NCBI GenBank assembly: GCA_002423705.1
Contig: DINW01000075.1
Coordinates: 10,460 to 15,943, forward strand
DNA: 5,484 nt
Direction of reading: 5' to 3'
DNA from: Clostridium sp. UBA5530
GTDB lineage: Bacteria; Bacillota; Clostridia; Clostridiales; Clostridiaceae
The notes under the pieces were generated by a model, which saw only the letters and a list, made by a program, of their open reading frames with translations, had not been told where the DNA came from and ran no database searches. Positions 1 through 5,484 of this stretch are shown here, piece after piece. Every line of letters starts with the position of its first letter. Position 1 is the first letter of the stretch. A program made the translations under genes and the position numbers.

Positions 1-1
1 A

Positions 2-1024
2 ATGAAGAGAATTAGAGATTATGGAATAAAAGTTGGGAACATGGCCACGGGGAAAAGAAATCTTATAACCGATGTAAAGGGAGTGAAGGTTGGACATTGC
101 ACCATAAACCATGGTGATATAAATACAGGAGTCACATCAATAATACCTCATGAGGGGAATATTTTCAAAGAGAAACTTTATGGAGCAGTTCACGTGATGA
201 ATGGCTTTGGAAAGACCATAGGAACTGTACAAGTAGAAGAACTTGGCACTATAGAAACTCCCATAGTTTTAACCAACACTTTAAATGTAGGGAAGGTAGC
301 AGATGCTTTGGTAGAGTACATGTTAGACCAAAATCAAGATATAGGAGTGTCCACTGGAACTATCAATCCCATAGTATGCGAGTGTAATGATGGATATTTA
401 AATGACATAAGAGGAAGGCATGTATCAAAAGAACATGTTTATGAAAGCCTGAACAATGCCAAGGAAGAATTTTTGGAAGGGGCAGTAGGTGGAGGTACAG
501 GAATGACCTGCTTTGGATATAAAGGAGGCATAGGTTCTGCATCTAGAGTATTTCAATTAGGGGACAAGAGTTACACGTTAGGGGCCATAGTCATGTCCAA
601 TTGTGGTATTAAAGAGGACTTCATATTAGATAGAAATAAGGCTATAGATAGTTTTGACTTTGTAGATAAGGAAAAAGGATCTATAATTGTGGTATTGGCT
701 ACGGATGTGCCAATGGATTCTAGGCAACTAAAAAGAGTAGCTAAAAGAGCTAGCGTTGGAATAATAAGGTTAGGTTCATTTATGGGCAATGGTAGTGGAG
801 ATATTATATTGGCCTTTAGTACAGCCAATATGATAAATCATTACGAAGAAAATCCTATTGTAAATATAGAGGTTATAAATGAGAATAAAATTGATTTGGT
901 GTTTAGAGCCGCTGCAGAAGGGGTAGAGGAGGCCATATTAAATTCTATGGTATGTGCCAATAGGTTAATAGGAAGAGATGGTCATAAAAGAGAATCCTTA
1001 AAAGAAGTTTTAGAAAAGATTTAG
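2..1024 (+). CDS. P1-family (DmpA-like) self-processing aminopeptidase
   Basis: The 340-residue product matches the DmpA/BapA family (MEROPS S58), N-terminal-nucleophile hydrolases that remove N-terminal residues from peptides, some with D-amino-acid or beta-peptide specificity. Visible family landmarks are the N-terminal RDYGIKVG and LITDVKGVKVGH segments, the Gly-rich block AVGGGTGMTC followed by KGGIGSASR (about 161-182), a candidate oxyanion Asn200 in MSNCG, and GNGSGD at 262-267. By family precedent the precursor cleaves itself between Gly264 and Ser265, freeing Ser265 as the N-terminal nucleophile and giving subunits of about 264 and 76 residues. No signal peptide is seen, so it is probably cytoplasmic. 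The ATG is at base 2, so its ribosome site is outside the window, but the N-terminus matches family starts and the protein looks complete. Two TAG codons in a row end it (1022-1027). Substrate cannot be read from sequence. It stands as its own unit before a strong terminator. Confidence 0.93.
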   Translation: MKRIRDYGIKVGNMATGKRNLITDVKGVKVGHCTINHGDINTGVTSIIPHEGNIFKEKLYGAVHVMNGFGKTIGTVQVEELGTIETPIVLTNTLNVGKVADALVEYMLDQNQDIGVSTGTINPIVCECNDGYLNDIRGRHVSKEHVYESLNNAKEEFLEGAVGGGTGMTCFGYKGGIGSASRVFQLGDKSYTLGAIVMSNCGIKEDFILDRNKAIDSFDFVDKEKGSIIVVLATDVPMDSRQLKRVAKRASVGIIRLGSFMGNGSGDIILAFSTANMINHYEENPIVNIEVINENKIDLVFRAAAEGVEEAILNSMVCANRLIGRDGHKRESLKEVLEKI

Positions 1025-1028
1025 TAGC

Positions 1029-1075
1029 AGAAAGAGTTATGTGTAAAATAATGTCACATAACTCTTTCTAATTTT
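1029..1075 (+). terminator. Rho-independent terminator after the P1 peptidase
   Basis: A perfect 15-bp stem pairs 1029-1043 with 1055-1069 around an 11-base loop. A T-rich tail (TAATTTTT) follows. It begins two bases after the second of two tandem stop codons and isolates the peptidase gene from what follows. Confidence 0.93.
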
Positions 1076-1333
1076 TAGATTAAAATATAGAATTAACTAC
1101 TTACTACACAATATTACAAATAATATATAAAAAAGAAGAATATGAAAACAAAAAAATTAGTGATGTTAAAATGTTGTCAAAAATATAATTTTATTATATT
1201 ATTAATAATAATGAAAAGGTAATTCTTGAACCAGAAAATCTTTTCAGTTATATACTGGTGAATCTAATTATGCTTGTAGTTCAGATAATATTAATGAACG
1301 TAATGGGATAAAATATTATTATAATCTCATATC
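1076..1333. other. AT-rich intergenic stretch, possible decayed gene
   Basis: No intact gene is supported here. One forward frame is open from 1084 to 1185, hits a TAA at 1186-1188, and stays open to about 1250 with a protein-like run ending NNEKVILEPENLFSY. A one-base shift then continues from about 1251 as YTGESNYACSSDNINERNG and reaches a stop at 1365-1367. Joined, these could be the remains of a gene with one nonsense and one frameshift lesion, but I recognise no family, and open frames of this size can occur by chance in DNA this AT-rich. The last stop falls inside the hairpin at 1334-1372, which argues against coding up to that point. A promoter-like pair and a small hairpin in the same stretch allow a different reading as a small transcript. 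Confidence 0.2.
1226..1256 (+). promoter_or_regulatory. weak candidate promoter in the intergenic region
   Basis: TTGAAC (1226-1231) lies 17 bases before TATATA (1249-1254) and 19 before TATACT (1251-1256). Each hexamer only partly matches the sigma-A consensus, and such pairs arise easily in AT-rich DNA. The predicted start at about 1263 lies roughly 70 bases upstream of a strong hairpin with no gene between, so if real it would make a short RNA. Confidence 0.25.
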
Positions 1334-1376
1334 AAGTGTTAGATGGATAATGTTACTATTCATCTAACACTTTCAT
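1334..1376 (+). terminator. strong hairpin, possible terminator of a small RNA
   Basis: Positions 1334-1349 pair with 1357-1372 in a 16-bp stem with one G-T pair and a 7-base loop. The tail, TTTCATT, is a poor U tract, so termination is uncertain. A second, smaller hairpin pairs 1303-1309 with 1324-1330 just upstream. There is no intact gene for it to terminate. It could end a short transcript from the candidate promoter at 1226-1256, or be the leftover terminator of a decayed gene. Confidence 0.45.
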
Positions 1377-1421
1377 TGCCTTGTAGACTTAGAATTATTA
1401 TGAAGTGAAACTTAGCCTTAG

Positions 1422-1513
1422 GTGGAAGCTTGGACTCCAACTAAATACTAGTTGAACTTATCTATGGTTGTATCTGTTGTTATGTCCAACCCAAAAAGGT
1501 TGGAGTATTACAG
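1422..1513 (+). repeat. imperfect intergenic repeat, copy A
   Basis: This 92-base element recurs at 2010-2098 in the same orientation, about 70% identical by hand alignment. The best shared blocks are 13 of 13 bases at 1449-1461 (TAGTTGAACTTAT), 11 of 12 at 1471-1482 (TATCTGYTGTTA), and the end AGGTTG...TTACAG. Copy A can fold: 1418-1426 pairs with 1436-1444 (one mismatch), and 1485-1491 pairs with 1498-1504 perfectly around a CAAAAA loop. It ends 52 bases before the start codon of the cyclotransferase-like gene. It could be a dispersed clostridial intergenic repeat, a structured RNA or a small non-coding mobile element. No transposase or coding capacity is visible. Confidence 0.7.
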
Positions 1514-1565
1514 AAGATAGGCATCACATAGAAGTACTTAGGACAAAGGATAGGAGAGTGGGTTT

Positions 1566-2003
1566 ATGAAAAAATTTAAAATGTTTGTGTATGGAACTCT
1601 TATGGAAGGATATAGAAACTATGATAAGTATCTTGATGAAAAAGTTTTATCAGCTAAAAGAGCTTATACATTAGGGAGATTATATCATTTAGACAAGGAA
1701 GACTGTCCTGCTATAGTAAAGGGAGATCAGAAGGTATTTGGTCAGATACTTGAGTGTGTAGATGATGAAAATTATACTGTTTTGAAAGCTGTAGATTCTA
1801 TGGAAAAGTATTTTCAGGGAAATGAAAAAATCATGTATGAAAGAGTTACTCAAGAGGTATTTTATGAGGATGGAACAAAAGAATCACTGGGAATATACTT
1901 TTTTGTAAATCAGGATTATTTTAATGAAAACCATACCATCTTTATAGAACATGGAGATTGGGATAAATTCAAAAAAGATCAAAGTATATCAAGGGAAAAT
2001 TAG
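1566..2003 (+). CDS. gamma-glutamylcyclotransferase-fold (AIG2/GGCT-like) protein
   Basis: The 145-residue product has the signature of the GGCT-like/AIG2-like fold. YGTLMEG at 9-15, with an Asn close behind (N18), is the glycine-bearing substrate-binding loop near the N-terminus. The VDSME segment places the likely catalytic acid at Glu80, just before KYF, and YERV (91-94) matches the strand that follows in the family. Family members release 5-oxoproline from gamma-glutamyl amines or peptides (GGCT, BtrG), but many bacterial members have no known substrate, so only the fold and probable chemistry are called. Length is normal for the family. There is no signal peptide or membrane segment. AGGAGAG at 1552-1558 sits 7 bases before the ATG and fixes the start. 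The gene stands alone, with repeat copies on both sides and a terminator downstream. No clear promoter was found between copy A and the start. Confidence 0.85.
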   Translation: MKKFKMFVYGTLMEGYRNYDKYLDEKVLSAKRAYTLGRLYHLDKEDCPAIVKGDQKVFGQILECVDDENYTVLKAVDSMEKYFQGNEKIMYERVTQEVFYEDGTKESLGIYFFVNQDYFNENHTIFIEHGDWDKFKKDQSISREN

Positions 2004-2009
2004 GCCATG

Positions 2010-2098
2010 GTGAAGTTTGAACTCTATGACAAAATTAGTTGAACTTATAGAGAATCTATCTGCTGTTACTTCTAAACTAAAGAGGTTGAACGTTACAG
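2010..2098 (+). repeat. imperfect intergenic repeat, copy B
   Basis: This is the second copy of the element at 1422-1513, in the same direction, beginning six bases after the stop of the cyclotransferase-like gene. TAGTTGAACTTAT at 2036-2048 is identical to copy A, and 2057-2068 differs from it at one base. The hairpin near the right end of copy A is poorly kept here: 2070-2077 pairs with 2085-2090 only with a bulge or mismatches. That points to sequence decay rather than structure-preserving change. It probably lies in the 3' untranslated region of the upstream gene, before the terminator at 2114. Confidence 0.65.
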
Positions 2099-2113
2099 TA
2101 CCTAGTATTAAAC

Positions 2114-2154
2114 AAAAAGATTAATGCATGAATTTTGTATATTAATCTTTTTTT
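2114..2154 (+). terminator. Rho-independent terminator after the cyclotransferase-like gene
   Basis: A perfect 12-bp stem pairs 2114-2125 with 2141-2152 around a 15-base loop. It runs straight into T residues: eight in a row at 2147-2154 apart from the C at 2147. The A run on the left arm also gives a T-rich exit on the opposite strand, but no minus-strand gene is seen that would use it. Confidence 0.92.
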
Positions 2155-2199
2155 ACGTATATAACTTTAATTAATTATCTGTTGGTTAATAAATATGTG

Positions 2200-2226
2200 T
2201 ATAATAGTAGTTGATTTATGTATAAT
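2200..2226 (+). promoter_or_regulatory. candidate -10 elements upstream of rnz
   Basis: Two perfect TATAAT hexamers occur at 2200-2205 and 2221-2226, about 85 to 110 bases before the rnz start. Neither has a good -35 hexamer at 16 to 18 bases. TTGGTT at 2182-2187 is only 12 bases before the first hexamer. Since a terminator separates rnz from the gene upstream, a promoter is expected here, and these are the best candidates. The exact one is unresolved. Confidence 0.4.
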
Positions 2227-2297
2227 ATCACCATGAAAAATAATAATATAAAGTGAGTTATGAAATAATAAAATAATAAAGCAAATAGCCTTGAAAA

Positions 2298-2305
2298 AAG
2301 GAGGG
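2298..2305 (+). promoter_or_regulatory. Shine-Dalgarno site fixing the rnz start
   Basis: AAGGAGGG lies 6 bases before the ATG at 2312. A TTG codon in frame at 2291 would add seven residues but would place this ribosome site inside the coding sequence, so ATG 2312 is chosen. The resulting N-terminus, MVDITFLGTGG, is that expected for ribonuclease Z. Confidence 0.93.
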
Positions 2306-2311
2306 ATTTTT

Positions 2312-3232
2312 ATGGTAGATATAACCTTTCTAGGCACAGGAGGAACTATGCCTATGCCAGATAGACATTTGTCTTCTGTACTTATGAATATTGGAGGTAA
2401 GAAAGTACTTTTAGATTGCGGGGAAGGCACTCAAATAGCTATAAGATCTATGGAATTAGGATTTAAAGCTATTGATGTTATATGCATTTCTCATTTTCAT
2501 GGAGATCACACAGCAGGAATTCCGGGGCTTTTAGCTACTATTGCCAATAGTGGAAGAGAAGAGCCATTGACCATTATAGGACCTAAGGGAATAGGTGATG
2601 TAGTAAATGGACTTAGAGTAATAGTACCCTATCTTCCTTATAAAGTTAACACTGTTGAAGCCTCTGAAAGTGAAATAGAACTTTGGGGAAATTTAAAGGT
2701 TATATCATTAGAGCTAGATCATACTTCTCAATGCGTCGGGTATAGATTTACTTTTAAAAGAAATCCTAAGTTTTCAGTAGAGGAAGCAGAAAAAAATAAT
2801 ATACCTAAAAATTATTGGAATAAGCTTCAAAAAGGCAATACTATAAAGGTAGAGAGTAAGATTTTTACACCTGACATGGTATTAGGGGAGGAAAGGCAAG
2901 GCATAGATATATCTTTTATCACAGACAGCAGACCTAGCATGGATATTGCTAGATTTATAGAAAAAAGTGACTTGCTTATATGTGAAGGGACCTATGGGGA
3001 TGACAATGATATAGAAAAGGCTATAACAAATAAGCATATGACCTTTAGAGAAGCAGCTAAGCTAGCTAGGGAAGGAAAGGTAAAAAAGCTTATATTAACC
3101 CACTTTAGTACTGCTATGGTGGAACCAGATATGTATTTAAGTAATGCTAAAGATGAATTTGAAAACACCATTTTAGGTTCCGACGGACTGAAGGATACCT
3201 TAAGCTTCATTGAAAATGATGAGCATATATAA
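2312..3232 (+). CDS. rnz: ribonuclease Z (tRNA 3' endonuclease), short form
   Basis: The 306-residue product is a metallo-beta-lactamase-fold nuclease of the short tRNase Z type (usual length about 300-310). It cuts tRNA precursors just after the discriminator base, mainly on those lacking an encoded CCA. The motifs appear in order: FLGTGGT (6-12), LLDCGEGTQ (33-41), the zinc signature SHFHGDH (60-66, with His61, His63, Asp65 and His66), His137 in DHTSQ, Asp205 in TDSRP, the HMT motif at 242-244, and His264 in LTHFS. Together these are the complete two-metal site. Residues about 149-195, rich in Lys and Glu, occupy the position of the segment before the conserved Asp in E. coli RNase BN. ELAC-type order and the HMT motif favour RNase Z over other metallo-beta-lactamase hydrolases. 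It is cytoplasmic. It ends 16 bases before the gltX promoter with no clear terminator, so some transcripts may run into the T-box leader. Confidence 0.95.
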   Translation: MVDITFLGTGGTMPMPDRHLSSVLMNIGGKKVLLDCGEGTQIAIRSMELGFKAIDVICISHFHGDHTAGIPGLLATIANSGREEPLTIIGPKGIGDVVNGLRVIVPYLPYKVNTVEASESEIELWGNLKVISLELDHTSQCVGYRFTFKRNPKFSVEEAEKNNIPKNYWNKLQKGNTIKVESKIFTPDMVLGEERQGIDISFITDSRPSMDIARFIEKSDLLICEGTYGDDNDIEKAITNKHMTFREAAKLAREGKVKKLILTHFSTAMVEPDMYLSNAKDEFENTILGSDGLKDTLSFIENDEHI

Positions 3233-3248
3233 TATGATATGAAATAGG

Positions 3249-3277
3249 TTTACAACTCTTTCAGTTAAGGTTATAAT
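3249..3277 (+). promoter_or_regulatory. sigma-A-type promoter of the gltX T-box leader
   Basis: TTTACA (3249-3254, one mismatch to TTGACA) is followed after exactly 17 bases by a perfect TATAAT (3272-3277). Transcription should start at about 3284, just upstream of T-box stem I. This is the best promoter in the window. Confidence 0.85.
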
Positions 3278-3283
3278 TAAATG

Positions 3284-3561
3284 TAACATTTTAATGGATA
3301 AATTAAAAAGCTATGAAGAAGAAAAGTATAGAAAAATTCTTTTTTTAGAGAGTCAAGGATGGTGGAATTTTGACAAAGGGATTTCTAGAAGAAGCTTTGG
3401 AGCTATGGCTGAAATAGATTATTTAGTAGTAGGCCTATGGGATGATATACCTTAAAATATCTTAAAGAGGTTTAGACGGTTATAGGTCTAAACAAATTAG
3501 GTGGTACCACGGATATATAAGTCTTTCGTCCTAAAATGATGATAGACTTTTTTTATTTTTT
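3284..3561 (+). promoter_or_regulatory. T-box riboswitch, Glu (GAA) specifier, controlling gltX
   Basis: This leader should sense the charging state of tRNA-Glu. Stem I closes with 3311-3314 pairing 3414-3417. It carries AGTA (3325-3328), as in the loop-E motif, opposite the specifier GAA (3411-3413, followed by A). ATAG (3328-3331) pairs CTAT (3403-3406) above the loop. The distal part shows AGAGAG (3347-3352), GTCAA/TTGAC (3352-3356/3370-3374) and GGTGGAA (3361-3367). Stem III pairs 3470-3477 with 3486-3493. The T-box core, AGGTGGTACCACGG, is at 3499-3512. In the antiterminator TTAGG (3497-3501) pairs CCTAA (3530-3534) and ACG (3509-3511) pairs CGT (3527-3529). This leaves the 7-base bulge TGGTACC, in which the free NCCA end of uncharged tRNA would pair. 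The GAA codon agrees with the downstream synthetase. Stem II was not resolved by eye. Confidence 0.95.
3519..3561 (+). terminator. T-box-controlled terminator before gltX
   Basis: Positions 3519-3530 pair with 3538-3549, with one T-T mismatch and one G-T pair, around a 7-base loop (3531-3537). T-rich sequence follows to 3561. Its left arm and loop contain the CGTCCTAA needed for the antiterminator, so the two folds exclude each other. Charged tRNA-Glu is expected to favour this terminator. Confidence 0.93.
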
Positions 3562-3597
3562 GATACAATAATATAATTTATGAAAGGATGATATAAC

Positions 3598-5256
3598 ATG
3601 GATTACAAAAAATTGGCGGATAATATGCTTCCAGAAGTGGATAAAAGTCCAAAATATTATTTTGATAAGTATGAGAAAAGACAGCTAAAGGAGGGCGCAA
3701 AGGTTACAAGATATGCTCCATCTCCCACAGGATTTCAACACATAGGCGGAGTGTTTGCTGCTTTAGTTGCAGAAAGAATAGCAAAGCAAAGTGATGGCGT
3801 TTTTTATCTTAGAATAGAAGATACAGATCAAAAAAGAGAAGTGCAAGGTGCCATAGCGGATACAATAGCTACAATGCATAATTTTAATATAGACTTTAAT
3901 GAGGGTATGATCAATGATGAGGAAGCTAAGGGAAATTACGGTCCTTACAAACAAAGTCAAAGAGGAGAAATATATATAACCTTTGCTAAATCATTAATAG
4001 AAAAGGGATTAGCTTATCCATGTTTTTGCTCAGAAGAGGACATTAATGAATTAAGAGAAGAACAAACAGCTTTAAAGGAGACTCCAGGATACTATGGAAA
4101 ATGGGCAAAATGCAGGGATTTATCCACAGATGAGGCTGTAAAAAGAATCAACAATGGGGATAAGTTTGTTATAAGATTAAAATCTCCAGGTTCACCAGAT
4201 AAAAGAACTGAAATTAATGATTTAATAAAAGGAGAAGTTTCCTTTCCTGAAAATCTTCAAGATATAGTTATAATAAAGTCCGATGGACTTCCTACTTATC
4301 ATTTTGCTCATGCTATAGATGATGCTCTAATGGGAACAACCCATGTAACTAGAGGTGAGGAATGGCTATCTTCTCTTCCAATACACATACAACTATTTCA
4401 GGTATTAGGTTTTGACCTTCCACAATATGCTCATATACCAACCATAATGAAAATGGATGGAGAGTCTAAGCGAAAGCTAAGTAAGAGAAAGGATCCGGAA
4501 AGTGCTGTAAGTTATTATAAAGAGGAGGGATATCCACATCTTTCAGTGATAGAATATCTTTTAAATATAATAAACTCTAACTTTGAACAGTGGAGAGAGG
4601 AAAATCCTAAGGCTTCTTATGAAGAATTTCCAGTGGCTCTTGATAAGATGAGCAAGAGTGGAGCATTATTTGACATCATAAAACTTCAGGATGTAAGTAA
4701 AAATGTTATATGCAGAATGGAAGCAGACATGGTTTATGACTTATATACTGCTTGGGTAAAAGAATATGATGAAGCAATGTATGAATTAATGAAGAAATAT
4801 AAGGATAGAGCTAAGGCTATATTTAATATAGATAAGGACGGTCCTAAACCAAGGAAGGATTTTGCTAAATGGAATGAGGTAAAAGAAAAAATTTATTACT
4901 TCTTTGATGAACTTTTTTATAAGGAGACCAAGGAAACTATAGAAATTCCAAATAAATTAAACATAGAGGAATGTAAGAGACTTATTTCTAAATATAAAGA
5001 AATTTTTGATATATCAGGAGATCAAAGCCAATGGTTTGATCAACTTAAGGAGTTTGCCATAGGGGAAGGATATACAGCAGATAGAAAAGCCTATAAGAAA
5101 AATCCCGAGAACTTCAAGGGGATGGTAGCTGATGTGGCTGGAGCTGTAAGATGTGGCGTAACTCATAGATCCAATACTCCGGATCTTTATACCATAATGA
5201 AAATTTTAGGAAAAGACAAGGTAAAAGAAAGATTTGAGAAATTTTTAGAAATATAA
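3598..5256 (+). CDS. gltX: glutamyl-tRNA synthetase, long clostridial type
   Basis: The 552-residue class I synthetase attaches glutamate to tRNA-Glu. The Rossmann domain opens with RYAPSPTGFQHIGG (38-51), which carries the HIGH-type motif HIGG at 48-51. APSPTG marks GluRS rather than GlnRS. LRIEDTD is at 71-77. Cys142, Cys144 and Cys172 form a CxC...C pattern like the zinc site of many GluRS. The ATP loop is KLSKR at 293-297. The C-terminal anticodon-binding half ends in RCGVTHRSNTPDLYTIMKILG. It is longer than the roughly 485 residues of common bacterial GluRS, with about 36 residues before the first strand and extra length in the helical half (about 380-450). GAAAGGATG at 3582-3590 lies 7 bases before the ATG. 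Most clostridia make Gln-tRNA-Gln by amidation, so the enzyme might also charge tRNA-Gln, but that cannot be judged here. It is expressed behind the T-box. Confidence 0.97.
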   Translation: MDYKKLADNMLPEVDKSPKYYFDKYEKRQLKEGAKVTRYAPSPTGFQHIGGVFAALVAERIAKQSDGVFYLRIEDTDQKREVQGAIADTIATMHNFNIDFNEGMINDEEAKGNYGPYKQSQRGEIYITFAKSLIEKGLAYPCFCSEEDINELREEQTALKETPGYYGKWAKCRDLSTDEAVKRINNGDKFVIRLKSPGSPDKRTEINDLIKGEVSFPENLQDIVIIKSDGLPTYHFAHAIDDALMGTTHVTRGEEWLSSLPIHIQLFQVLGFDLPQYAHIPTIMKMDGESKRKLSKRKDPESAVSYYKEEGYPHLSVIEYLLNIINSNFEQWREENPKASYEEFPVALDKMSKSGALFDIIKLQDVSKNVICRMEADMVYDLYTAWVKEYDEAMYELMKKYKDRAKAIFNIDKDGPKPRKDFAKWNEVKEKIYYFFDELFYKETKETIEIPNKLNIEECKRLISKYKEIFDISGDQSQWFDQLKEFAIGEGYTADRKAYKKNPENFKGMVADVAGAVRCGVTHRSNTPDLYTIMKILGKDKVKERFEKFLEI

Positions 5257-5277
5257 TTTAAGGTGTTTTGCCATAAG

Positions 5278-5317
5278 AAGGATAGCTGAGAACTTTTAGT
5301 TCAATAGCTATCCTTTT
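5278..5317 (+). terminator. Rho-independent terminator after gltX
   Basis: A 10-bp stem pairs 5278-5287 with 5306-5315, and inside it 5290-5294 pairs with 5298-5302, giving a two-tier hairpin. TTTT ends at 5317. It starts 21 bases after the gltX stop. Confidence 0.9.
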
Positions 5318-5371
5318 GTCATAAAAATATAATGTACACCTTTAATATTGATGATCATAGGGAAAATGTAA

Positions 5372-5400
5372 TTGTATAAAATCCAAAAATTAGATATAAT
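5372..5400 (+). promoter_or_regulatory. candidate promoter of the TetR-like gene
   Basis: TTGTAT (5372-5377) and a perfect TATAAT (5395-5400) are separated by 17 bases and lie about 40 bases before the start codon. The -35 matches the consensus at four of six positions. An 8-base palindrome, ATGATCAT (5351-5358), lies just upstream. It is too short to call an operator. Confidence 0.6.
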
Positions 5401-5440
5401 TTTTTTAGAAACTATTTTAGCGTAATAGGAAGGTGACCCA

Positions 5441-5484
5441 ATGTCCAATTCTTTAATAACTAAAAAAGCTTTAGGAAATTCTTT
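5441..5484 (+). CDS. probable TetR/AcrR-family regulator, N-terminus only
   Basis: Only 14 codons are present (MSNSLITKKALGNS) before the window ends. This opening resembles a subgroup of TetR/AcrR regulators, DhaS-like proteins among them, which begin with S-LITK-A and lead into the DNA-binding helix-turn-helix. A ribosome site, AGGAAGGTGA at 5427-5436, precedes the ATG and supports a real start, and a promoter-like pair lies upstream. The terminator after gltX makes it a separate unit. Family assignment rests on a very short match, and target genes and ligand cannot be inferred. Confidence 0.6.
   Translation, partial: MSNSLITKKALGNS

Noticed and set aside
571..828. Minus-strand open frame inside the peptidase gene
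   Set aside because: It mirrors the coding pattern of the strong P1 peptidase on the + strand and has no ribosome site or recognisable motif. The minus-strand frames at 2167-2430, 2992-3210 and 3763-3960 were dismissed for the same kind of reason.
1142..1222. Small 26-codon ORF starting MKTKKL
   Set aside because: There is no convincing ribosome site, composition follows the AT-rich background, and the protein resembles nothing I know.
1422..2098. CRISPR array or insertion-sequence ends
   Set aside because: There are only two divergent copies about 590 bases apart, both in the same direction, with no regular spacers, inverted termini or transposase.
2291..2311. Upstream TTG start for rnz, adding seven residues
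   Set aside because: The added codons contain the Shine-Dalgarno site itself, and the ATG at 2312 is ideally spaced and gives the standard N-terminus.
4645..4659. Literal KMSKS at residues 350-354 of GltX
   Set aside because: It lies in the later SKSGALFD segment seen in many GluRS. The ATP-binding loop is KLSKR at 293-297.
5351..5358. ATGATCAT palindrome as a TetR operator
   Set aside because: Eight bases are too few, the flanks do not extend the symmetry, and it lies upstream of the -35 rather than over the promoter.

Overview
The window looks like chromosome from a low-GC Gram-positive bacterium of the Clostridium type. The DNA is AT-rich, codons favour AGA and ATA, Shine-Dalgarno sites are strong, Rho-independent terminators are abundant, and glutamyl-tRNA synthetase is the long (about 550-residue) form familiar from clostridia and is led by a T-box riboswitch. 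The genus is an inference from these traits. All supported genes lie on the + strand.

Layout. (1) 2-1024: a complete P1-family (DmpA-like) self-processing aminopeptidase, closed by a strong terminator at 1029-1075. (2) 1025-1565: 541 bases with no convincing gene. They hold an AT-rich stretch with degraded-looking reading frames, a weak promoter-like pair at 1226-1256 followed by two hairpins (a possible small transcript), and the first copy of an imperfect repeat (1422-1513). (3) 1566-2003: a small gamma-glutamylcyclotransferase-fold protein. The second repeat copy (2010-2098) begins six bases after its stop, and a terminator follows at 2114-2154. (4) 2312-3232: ribonuclease Z, starting at an ATG behind a near-perfect Shine-Dalgarno site. 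(5) 3249-3561: a well-formed promoter and a full T-box leader with Glu (GAA) specifier, antiterminator and terminator. (6) 3598-5256: gltX, with a terminator at 5278-5317. (7) 5395-5484: promoter and first 14 codons of a probable TetR/AcrR-family regulator that runs off the window.

How the genes work together. Ribonuclease Z trims tRNA 3' ends and GltX charges tRNA-Glu, so the right half serves tRNA maturation and aminoacylation. The T-box should let uncharged tRNA-Glu switch on the synthetase. The peptidase and the cyclotransferase-like gene are separate single-gene units bounded by terminators, and nothing in the sequence ties them to the tRNA genes.

I see no new multi-gene system. The points most worth checking are the repeat pair around the cyclotransferase-like gene, the possible small RNA at about 1263-1375, and the gltX T-box.
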